Shown here in pieces: positions 1-6,898 of a stretch of DNA of 64,000 bases. Position 1 is the first letter of the stretch, and each line of letters begins with the position of its first letter. Below the pieces are notes generated by a model. It searched no databases and was not told where the DNA came from. It worked only from the letters and a program-made list of their open reading frames with translations. A program made the translations under genes and the position numbers. This stretch comes from Melioribacter sp. (lineage in GTDB: Bacteria; Bacteroidota; Ignavibacteria; Ignavibacteriales; Melioribacteraceae), in assembly GCA_020723965.1 (NCBI GenBank), contig DYHW01000007.1, forward strand, positions 1-64,000, read 5' to 3'.

Positions 1-13
1 TTTTTCACCTTAC

Positions 14-757
14 TTAACTCAACCGAAATTCCATTTTCCGCTGAACCAATACAGTATTCCCACCATGATCCATATCCGGTAATTGAAAGAAATGATGCCC
101 GGATTCGTGCACAAAAACATTATAGAAATTTCTTCGATCTACACCGCTTGTTTCGCTTTCAACCCTAACAATTACATGCTTTCCATTCTTTAAATCATTT
201 GAAATATATTCAACGCTGCATACAGTTCCTCTGTTGGTAATACCTTCAACAGATACAAAATGCACAATTACAGTATCACTCGTAACTGCATAATTTGCAA
301 AGTTGTGGTCGGCATCGGCTTGTTGAAGTACATTAAGAATATTACTTTGTTTAAAAACATGCCCATTTTCCGCACAGGGATTAGTTGGGTCACTTTGTGT
401 TAAAGGGTTATAGGGTGTAGGCATAATATATGCGCGAACATTATCATCCTTTAATACAGTGGCAGAGTAAGAATAATTGCCAAATGTTGCCTGACTAAAA
501 TAATTTGGTAAGTCAGCTACTACCGGATCAAACCAAGGCGGTAAATCGGGCGTAGATCCATAATCTTTCGCTACTATTATTACCTCACTTAACGGTATAA
601 CAGAAGTAATTGATTGTGCTGTTTGTTTTGCTGTCTGTTGCTGAACAAAAGAGGATTTGTAACCGGGCGGGACATAACAATTAAAACTATTTGACTGAGG
701 CTGTACTATGCCGGTTAAAATAGAAAAAAACACTACGGCAAGAATTTTGCGTTTCAT
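14..757 (-). CDS. Secreted HExxH metallopeptidase-like protein, probably frameshifted at its 3' end
   Basis: Encodes 247 residues beginning with a signal peptide (about residues 1-20, hydrophobic AVVFFSILTGIV). The motif HESGHHFFQLPD at 217-228 is a zincin-type HExxH signature resembling M6-like secreted peptidases, so a secreted Zn protease is likely; the exact family is not certain. The frame stops only about 20 residues after PDMDHGG. From about position 68 another minus-strand frame reads WWEYCIGSAENGISVELSK without a stop to the window edge, so the real protein probably continues there. The break is near a GGTGGG run. It is the last gene of a three-gene minus-strand unit: its AAGGAG ribosome site overlaps the spacer after the upstream gene, 10 nt away. 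Any sorting domain would lie outside the window. Confidence 0.65.
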   Translation of the reverse strand: MKRKILAVVFFSILTGIVQPQSNSFNCYVPPGYKSSFVQQQTAKQTAQSITSVIPLSEVIIVAKDYGSTPDLPPWFDPVVADLPNYFSQATFGNYSYSATVLKDDNVRAYIMPTPYNPLTQSDPTNPCAENGHVFKQSNILNVLQQADADHNFANYAVTSDTVIVHFVSVEGITNRGTVCSVEYISNDLKNGKHVIVRVESETSGVDRRNFYNVFVHESGHHFFQLPDMDHGGNTVLVQRKMEFRLS

Positions 758-767
758 AAAAATCTCC

Positions 768-2003
768 TTACTTGATTAATGTTAGTTTGTTAGTTAGAAC
801 TGCACTGGAAGTGCGGAGCTGGTATATATACACCCCGCTTGCAAGATTATATCTGTTTGCATTTAACTCTACTTCATACTCTCCCGGGTGTTTTTCTTCA
901 CTAACTAATTCTGTTATTCTACTTCCTCTTATATCATATAGAGTTAGAGATGTAAATGTTGTTTCTGGGATGCTGTATTTTATTTTCGTAGAAGGATTAA
1001 AAGGATTAGGATAATTCTGGTATAATTTGTAACCGGTAGGAATAGTTTCATTATCTTTTCCTACTGATACCGGCTTGCCGTTTTCATCTATCAATAGGTA
1101 ACTAACATATGTATTCCAAGCACCACTACTATCCTCAATGATTTCCCTTCTATCAGAATGAAAGTATAAGATCTTCCCATTTTCAGAAGTCCAAGGGAAT
1201 GCATCAACACCACCAAGCCAAACCCAAGGTCTGTTAACGGAATCAGGCTGATATGCATTTGAATTTATATTTAGAAAATAGGGTTCGCTCCAGTACTCCT
1301 TTACCGAGTCCCAATATACTACGCAAAGTTCCGAATATTTTTTATTCGAATCTTTCCACAATGAACTTATATCACTGTAGTAAATCTTTTTTCTATTCTT
1401 GGGCATGCTTATTCCTTGAACATGGCAGCATGCGATCTTGTGGTAATAAAAACTATCAGCTATTGCCCAATCATTCTTCTTCTTATCAAACACATAAAGA
1501 ATTGGAGATGGCCCTCCCACGTTAGTATTAAGAATGAACAGTGAGTCTTTGTTAATCTCATAAAGATACCAATCCATATATGGAGAGTTAAGTTTTGGCC
1601 CTAGGTTCTTGTAAAGCCCCCAGTCATTAGTATTGGGGTTCCAGTCGTTGTACCATAAATCCCAATTACCATAACCGCCCCAAGCAGCATAATATATTCT
1701 TCTACCATCTTTGCTTATTGAGGGGTTTCTCATTGCCCCGCCTGCATTGACATTATTGTTCAACCTTTTTGGTGTTTGCCATCTGCCTTCTTTTAATGTT
1801 GTTACATAAATTTCCCCGCTTCTGTAGAGGTACATTGTATCAAGATTTTTTGTCAAACTCGGATTAGAAGCATCTATTCCTTTTACATAGATATCTTCAA
1901 CCCTTTTGGGTTGGCTCCAAACTTCCGGCGCTATTGGGTAGTCTTGGGCAGCTATATTTTTAACAAGAATCATAACCAACAAGCTCATAATTATTTTTTG
2001 CAT
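768..2003 (-). CDS. Secreted beta-propeller (PD40-like) protein with T9SS sorting domain, copy A
   Basis: Encodes 411 residues: signal peptide (about 1-19, ending NIAAQ), then repeated blades with signatures such as NPSLTKNLDTMYLY and NPSISKDGRRIYYAAWGG that resemble WD40-like PD40 repeats. A C-terminal domain of about 85 residues starts at YKLYQNYPNPFNPSTKI and ends SGVYIYQLRTSS...LTLIK, the type A T9SS sorting signal used for secretion and surface attachment. Function beyond an exported propeller is unknown. It is the downstream partner of a close paralogue, 11 nt away, with a GGAG site before its ATG. One stretch is identical at nucleotide level to that neighbour, pointing to recent duplication or gene conversion. 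Confidence 0.8.
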   Translation of the reverse strand: MQKIIMSLLVMILVKNIAAQDYPIAPEVWSQPKRVEDIYVKGIDASNPSLTKNLDTMYLYRSGEIYVTTLKEGRWQTPKRLNNNVNAGGAMRNPSISKDGRRIYYAAWGGYGNWDLWYNDWNPNTNDWGLYKNLGPKLNSPYMDWYLYEINKDSLFILNTNVGGPSPILYVFDKKKNDWAIADSFYYHKIACCHVQGISMPKNRKKIYYSDISSLWKDSNKKYSELCVVYWDSVKEYWSEPYFLNINSNAYQPDSVNRPWVWLGGVDAFPWTSENGKILYFHSDRREIIEDSSGAWNTYVSYLLIDENGKPVSVGKDNETIPTGYKLYQNYPNPFNPSTKIKYSIPETTFTSLTLYDIRGSRITELVSEEKHPGEYEVELNANRYNLASGVYIYQLRTSSAVLTNKLTLIK

Positions 2004-2014
2004 CTTTGTCTCCG

Positions 2015-3271
2015 TTATTTAATTAGTGTTAGTTTGTTAGTTAGAACTGTACTGGAAGTGCGGAGCTGGTATATATACACCCCGCTGGAGAGGTTATATT
2101 TATTTGCATTAAACTCTACTTCATGTTCTCCCGGAGATTTATTTTCATTAATTAACTCAACAATTTTTCTTCCTTGTATATCATATACTGTAAGACTGAT
2201 ATGAGTTGATTCCGGGACTGCGTAACGAATTGTTGTTTTTGGATTGAAAGGATTAGGATAATTTTGATACAATTTATAGCCGGTTGGTATTTCTTTTTCA
2301 TCTTCTACTGAAACCGGCTTACCATTTTCATCAATCAGAAGGTAACTCACATAGATGTTTGGACCTAAAACCCCATCTTCTATTGCTTCCCTTCTGTTGG
2401 AATGGAAATAAAGTGTTTTACCATCAGGTGAAATCCAAGGGAATGCGTCTATTCCCCCTAACCAATTGAATTGGTTTGTTGTATCTGGTTGGAATGCCTC
2501 TGAGTTAATATTTAGAAAATATGGCTCGCCCCAGTAATTTTTAACAGAGTCCCAATACACTACGCACAACTCTGAGTATCTTTTCTTATAATTACCATTA
2601 CTCCAAGAAAAATTTATATCACTATAATATATTTTCTTTTTACTCGCAGGCATGCTTATACCTTGAACGCTACAGCAACCCAACTTGTGATAATAAAAAC
2701 TATCTGCAATTGCCCAATCGTTTTTATTCTTATCAAATACATAAAGAATCGGCGAAGGTGTTGCTACTTTGTCATTTAATATTAAGAGTGAGTCTTTGCT
2801 GATTTCATAAAGATACCAATCCATTGAAGGAGAGTTGAGCTTAGGTCCCAAGTTATGATAAGGACCCCAATCATTTGTTACCGCATCCCAGTCGTTGTAC
2901 CACAAATCCCAATTACCATAACCGCCCCAAGCAGCATAATATATTCTTCTACCATCTTTGCTTATTGAGGGGTTTCTCATTGCCCCGCCTGCATTGACAT
3001 TATTGTTCAACCATTTTGGTGTTTGCCATTTGCCTTCTTTTAATATTGTCACGTATATCCCCCCACCGCTGTCCCCACTTCTGTCCCCACTTCCGTAGAA
3101 ATACATTGTATCCATGTTTTTTGTCAAGCTCGGGTTTCTTGAATCTAATCCCTTTACATAGATATCCTCAACCCTTTTGGGTTGGCTCCAAACTTCCGGC
3201 GCTATTGGGTAGTCTTGGGCAAATATTTCAACTGAGAATATTATCAACGAAATAAAAATTATTCTCTTCAT
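2015..3271 (-). CDS. Secreted beta-propeller (PD40-like) protein with T9SS sorting domain, copy B
   Basis: Encodes 418 residues from the ATG at 3271; an in-frame GTG at 3283 would add four residues but has no clear ribosome site. Signal peptide (MKRIIFISLIIFSVEIFAQ), PD40-like blades and a type A sorting domain (YQNYPNPFNPKTTI to LTLIK) match copy A almost throughout. It differs by a short Gly/Ser/Asp-rich insertion (GDRSGDSGGG) encoded partly by a 12-nt tandem repeat at 3069-3092. It is the first gene of the three-gene minus-strand unit. Substrate or role is not recognisable; a paralogous pair of secreted propellers may be surface adhesins or carbohydrate-associated proteins, which is speculation. 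Confidence 0.8.
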   Translation of the reverse strand: MKRIIFISLIIFSVEIFAQDYPIAPEVWSQPKRVEDIYVKGLDSRNPSLTKNMDTMYFYGSGDRSGDSGGGIYVTILKEGKWQTPKWLNNNVNAGGAMRNPSISKDGRRIYYAAWGGYGNWDLWYNDWDAVTNDWGPYHNLGPKLNSPSMDWYLYEISKDSLLILNDKVATPSPILYVFDKNKNDWAIADSFYYHKLGCCSVQGISMPASKKKIYYSDINFSWSNGNYKKRYSELCVVYWDSVKNYWGEPYFLNINSEAFQPDTTNQFNWLGGIDAFPWISPDGKTLYFHSNRREAIEDGVLGPNIYVSYLLIDENGKPVSVEDEKEIPTGYKLYQNYPNPFNPKTTIRYAVPESTHISLTVYDIQGRKIVELINENKSPGEHEVEFNANKYNLSSGVYIYQLRTSSTVLTNKLTLIK

Positions 3272-3530
3272 AGCTATCTTCACTTTATTTTTTACAATGT
3301 TTTGTTAGTCGTTTTTCATTAAAAAATTAGAACGATATCTTAATTTGGTCCACTGGAAAATTATTTTGTTATGACATGATTCCTCCCAAGTTGATTAATT
3401 GAATTTGTTGTTTAATGAGCATCCATCTCTTTGGAAGAATAAGTAGTAGAAGCAGTATTGAATCATAGTTGGTCCCCTAAAAGACTAAAAATAATGTAAC
3501 ATATTTTTTAATAAATTCGACTAGTACAAG

Positions 3531-3553
3531 TACTAATTATTTTTTAATTAGTA
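3531..3553. repeat. Perfect A/T hairpin beside the MITE-like element
   Basis: TACTAATTA, five T, TAATTAGTA form a perfect 9-bp stem. Its right arm overlaps the left target-site copy of the adjacent element, so the element appears to have inserted at or into this hairpin. It could also act as a weak terminator. The rest of 3284-3530 shows no credible gene. Confidence 0.5.
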
Positions 3554-3555
3554 TC

Positions 3556-3707
3556 TGAAGTTACGCAAAATGGTATTCCAGACAACAAAACTAGAGTATC
3601 GTCATTCCCGCGAAGGCGGGAATCCATGCTTTTTAGCGTAATTTCGATAAATGGATCCCCGATAAAAGCGTTCGGGAATGACGTAGTTCTTGTTTTGCGT
3701 AACTTCA
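3556..3707. mobile_element. 152-bp MITE-like element with perfect terminal inverted repeats
   Basis: The ends are TGAAGTTACGCAAAA (3556-3570) and its exact reverse complement (3693-3707). Direct flanks ATTAGTATC (3547-3555) and ATTAGTATT (3708-3716) match at 8 of 9 bases, as expected for a target-site duplication. The interior is itself palindromic: it contains the widespread hairpin repeat type GTCATTCCCGCGAAGGCGGG (from 3601) and its partner ATGGATCCCCG...CGGGAATGACG (to 3684). There is no ORF inside, so any movement would need a transposase supplied elsewhere. The same 15-base end sequence recurs at 46337. Confidence 0.75.
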
Positions 3708-3708
3708 A

Positions 3709-3997
3709 TTAGTATTAGAAATTGGACAGGTAAAAGTTGGCGATCTTGTTCGCCCGGAAATTATTGCTGTAATTGATAACCAATCTGTTTTTTGTTAATC
3801 AACTTGATAAACTAATCCATTCCGAAGAAATCATCAAAGAAAAAGCAGAAGAGATTGTAACAAAATATGCTTCTTATCAAGATGAACTTCAACGAGTTTT
3901 TAGAGAAAGTCTGAAACTCGCACAAGATTATCAGGAAAAAGTTTTGAAGATAGGGGAGTTGAAACATCAGGATATGGATCAAAAACCACAAACATGA
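3709..3997 (+). pseudogene. Decayed 3' gene fragment with one frameshift
   Basis: Directly after the MITE-like element a frame reads LVLEIGQVKVGDLVRPEIIAVIDNQSVF and then stops. Removing one T from the T6 run at 3788-3793 joins it to a second frame (VNQLDKLIHSEEIIKEKAEEI... to 3997). The joined peptide of about 95 residues has a charged, probably helical C-terminus and is followed by a good terminator, as a real gene end would be. An in-frame TAA lies just upstream in the pre-insertion sequence, so the 5' part was already lost. The parent family is not recognised. A short translated remnant starting at a TTG (3773) is possible but less likely. Confidence 0.5.
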
Positions 3998-4004
3998 AAC
4001 TGCC

Positions 4005-4040
4005 AAAAAGGGCGACAGACAATTGTCACCCTTTTTTATT
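4005..4040. terminator. Bidirectional rho-independent terminator
   Basis: GGGCGACA and TGTCACCC form a stem (one C/A mismatch) flanked by AAAAA on the left and TTTTTT on the right. It can therefore serve both the plus-strand remnant ending at 3997 and the minus-strand amylase gene ending at 4074. Confidence 0.75.
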
Positions 4041-4073
4041 ATCACCTAATTTCTGCTTAAGCAAAAACAAAAA

Positions 4074-6410
4074 TCATTTGATAAACATCATTGTTTTAGA
4101 TAAGGTTTGGTTCTTATATGTAATATTATAGATGTACATACCGCTTGCCATATTTTTTGCATTCCATTCTATTTTGTGGAAGCCGGCGTTCATATAGCCG
4201 TCATACAAAGTCTCAACCAACTGTCCCAAGTAATTGTAGATTCTTACAGTAACGTTTGCATCGGTTGGTATTGAGAAACTAATCTTTGTTGACGGGTTAA
4301 ACGGGTTAGGATAATTCTGCTCAAGTCTAAATTCGGTTGGAATTTGGTTTTCTGATTGCTCTGTACCGCTTACTTTTGGAAGCGCCAAATAGTCGCTCTG
4401 TTTTACCCATATTTTATAACTGCGAGGCGGCGCTGATACATAAACTCTTCCATCAGCGTAAACCTGTGTTGTTTCATTATAATTATATGCATCGCAAAGA
4501 ACAGTGTTTGCCCAGTTCGAGAATCCTGCCGGCGAACTATCCACCCACAATCCCTTTGTTTGTGTATCATTATTATTAATGACAACAATAGCTCCGTCGC
4601 GTGTTCCATTACCCTGTCTTCTTGCAACGTATACGTTGTAGGTATCGGCTGATGGATACGGATTTCCAACTTGACTTAATACAGAAATAACCCCGCCTAA
4701 ATAATTTTTTCTTACTCCAATCAGTTTCTTAATATCGGTCTGAAGACTTGATGGAGGCGTTACAGTTATACTTGGGTTGTGGCTATCAATTTGAGTTACA
4801 CCGTAATAATGAGTGTAAAAAACGCATGGTCTGCCTTCGTGTGTAAGTATATAAGCATAAGCCATCTTCCAATCTTTTGAAACCCATTTATCGCTCTCTT
4901 TACCGGTATCGTGGTTATCAACAAAAGTAACAATTGAAGTTCCGGAAAGAGCTTGCCCCGTATTATTTCTAATCATTCCGGCATGGTTAAGCCATGCCAT
5001 ATTAAAATCGCTTTGGTTTTTATTACACATATCTGTAAGTGTAAATTTCAAGGGAAAGTCAAATGCGTCTGCATCGGCGCCGTATGATGCAACAGTAGTA
5101 ACCCAATTGTAAATAGCTTGAGCATTTCCCCAATATTCGGCAACAATAAATCTTTGGGAACCATTAAGTAACGGAAGATATTTTATCCAATCGGCGGCAA
5201 ATGATTGCTGAAATCCTCTTACGAAATCGAGACGGAACCCATCGAAACCAATCGTATTTGCCATCCAATAACCCCAGTCTTTCAATCTTGTTTGAACTGT
5301 AGTGCTGAAGGTGTTTAAATCGTTTCCGAACCATTTAGTATTTGTAATAACTTCATCGTTGCTTCCACCGTTGCCAAGCCAATCGTTATTATCAACAGGG
5401 TGAAAATCGGTATATGTCCATGAATAATTTGGTTCACCGGTTCCTGTATGCGTTACATATCTAATATTGGTCATAGTAAGAGCTTCTAAAGTTGTTGAAG
5501 CGAGATTTGATCCGTTATACCAAATCCTTTTTGGATAATAGCCGTTTACTTGATCAGCCCATACCCACGCCCATGGATTAGAAACTTCTTTTTTGGCAAT
5601 CAGCTTTATCACTATATCTCTAGCAGTAGTTAATGTGATTTTGTATTCATCAATATCAGAAATACTTTGGGCATGTCCTCTAACTGTTCTTCCTGAACCG
5701 GGAAATACATTGAACTGACCTCCGCCGTCATTTGGCTCACTTTCCCAAGTATCGGTTCCGTTAGGACCTACACCGGTCCAATCAATATAAACGTCATAAC
5801 CTCTTTCGGTAACGCTGCCACTCCAGTTCAATTGGTAGCCGACTATTTGAATATAGTAGTCGCCAGGTTGTGCATTGGGTATTTTCCAAAGAATTTCGTT
5901 AGTTGGATATGGTGTGTGTTGTGATCCGTTTATGAAAGCTTCATTAAAGACATATGATTTTACAGCCGGGTTAACTTGTCTTTCTGCTTCATCACCGTAA
6001 ATATGATTAAGAATAATATCCGCATAAACTTTAATATTATTGCTGCGAAGAGTCGTGATCATTGAAGCTAATTCTGATCTGCTTCCAAATCGTGTTTCGA
6101 TCGAACCTTTTTGATTGTAGTTGCCGAGATCGTAATGGTCGAAAATTCCATAGCCCATATCGGTAATTCCCCAATTACCTTTAGATGGCGCCGGAACCCA
6201 CAAACCAGTAAAACCGGCAGATGCAAGACTTGGCGCTTTTATTCTTAGAGTATCCCACCATGTACCATTTTGGGTAGTAGCATTTACCGGCACATCCCAA
6301 TAAAACGCTTGCATCATAGCATCGTTTTGGGCAAAAAGCTTGGTATTATTAGTAAACAAGAAAAAGAATAAAAATAAGAGAGTGAAATGGATATTTTTGC
6401 ATTTTTTCAT
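4074..6410 (-). CDS. Secreted GH13 alpha-amylase-family enzyme with inserted domain and T9SS sorting domain
   Basis: Encodes 778 residues that should hydrolyse alpha-glucans outside the cell. Signal peptide about 1-28. GH13 conserved regions are visible: region I DIILNH (131-136), region II GFRLDFVRG (391-399, nucleophile Asp395), region III acid/base Glu425 in FIVAEYWG, and region IV FVDNHD (496-501). Regions I and II are separated by about 255 residues, far more than the usual roughly 100. The extra segment (about 165-335) contains beta-rich sequence such as DIDEYKITLTTARDIVIKL, reminiscent of PPC-type sandwich domains. The C-terminus is a type A sorting domain (YQNYPNPFNPSTKI to MMFIK). 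A GGAGGG site precedes the ATG. It is monocistronic. Confidence 0.88.
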   Translation of the reverse strand: MKKCKNIHFTLLFLFFFLFTNNTKLFAQNDAMMQAFYWDVPVNATTQNGTWWDTLRIKAPSLASAGFTGLWVPAPSKGNWGITDMGYGIFDHYDLGNYNQKGSIETRFGSRSELASMITTLRSNNIKVYADIILNHIYGDEAERQVNPAVKSYVFNEAFINGSQHTPYPTNEILWKIPNAQPGDYYIQIVGYQLNWSGSVTERGYDVYIDWTGVGPNGTDTWESEPNDGGGQFNVFPGSGRTVRGHAQSISDIDEYKITLTTARDIVIKLIAKKEVSNPWAWVWADQVNGYYPKRIWYNGSNLASTTLEALTMTNIRYVTHTGTGEPNYSWTYTDFHPVDNNDWLGNGGSNDEVITNTKWFGNDLNTFSTTVQTRLKDWGYWMANTIGFDGFRLDFVRGFQQSFAADWIKYLPLLNGSQRFIVAEYWGNAQAIYNWVTTVASYGADADAFDFPLKFTLTDMCNKNQSDFNMAWLNHAGMIRNNTGQALSGTSIVTFVDNHDTGKESDKWVSKDWKMAYAYILTHEGRPCVFYTHYYGVTQIDSHNPSITVTPPSSLQTDIKKLIGVRKNYLGGVISVLSQVGNPYPSADTYNVYVARRQGNGTRDGAIVVINNNDTQTKGLWVDSSPAGFSNWANTVLCDAYNYNETTQVYADGRVYVSAPPRSYKIWVKQSDYLALPKVSGTEQSENQIPTEFRLEQNYPNPFNPSTKISFSIPTDANVTVRIYNYLGQLVETLYDGYMNAGFHKIEWNAKNMASGMYIYNITYKNQTLSKTMMFIK

Positions 6411-6898
6411 GCTTCCCTCCCGGGTTTAAAATTTAATGATATAATTATTATCTGATATTTGCCGGACAAGACCACACAAAAGTATACTTAAATAAAAATT
6501 CGATTTCAATAAATATTTAAGTTGCTCAATACATTAAAAGAATGAAAAGAATAAAAAGCAGCGAAGAAAAAAATTAAAGCGATGGGTTTCTGTTTCCGCC
6601 ACAAAGACACTAATAATATACTAAGTTGCTACATTAACTGCTTAGCTATTAAATCTACTAATTTGAAAAGCCGTATCGTAATTTCTATTTCAATAATGAA
6701 CTTCTTATTCATAGACCTCGTTATCTATCTTAAACATATCCAGAAGAATGGAAGAATAGAATCCTATCAATGGAATTCTTAAATTTATTTAAGCATTCTT
6801 TAAGAATATATTTTTTTATTGCCATTTCGAACTCCACATAAATTAGGATTTTAAATGACAAATCAGAGTATGAAAAAAAGAATTATAAAGGAAACTCG
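6411..6898. other. Intergenic region between divergent amylase and aceE genes
   Basis: This 488-base AT-rich spacer must carry the promoters of both divergent genes. No gene is supported: a 66-codon plus-strand frame at 6582-6782 has low-complexity, non-protein-like composition. Partly symmetrical A/T motifs occur near 6771-6812 (GGAATTCTTAAATTT and ATTCTTTAAGAAT), which might be regulator sites, but this is weak. Confidence 0.5.

Noticed and set aside
6582..6782. 66-codon plus-strand ORF between amylase and aceE
   Set aside because: Low-complexity composition, no ribosome site, no recognisable motif.
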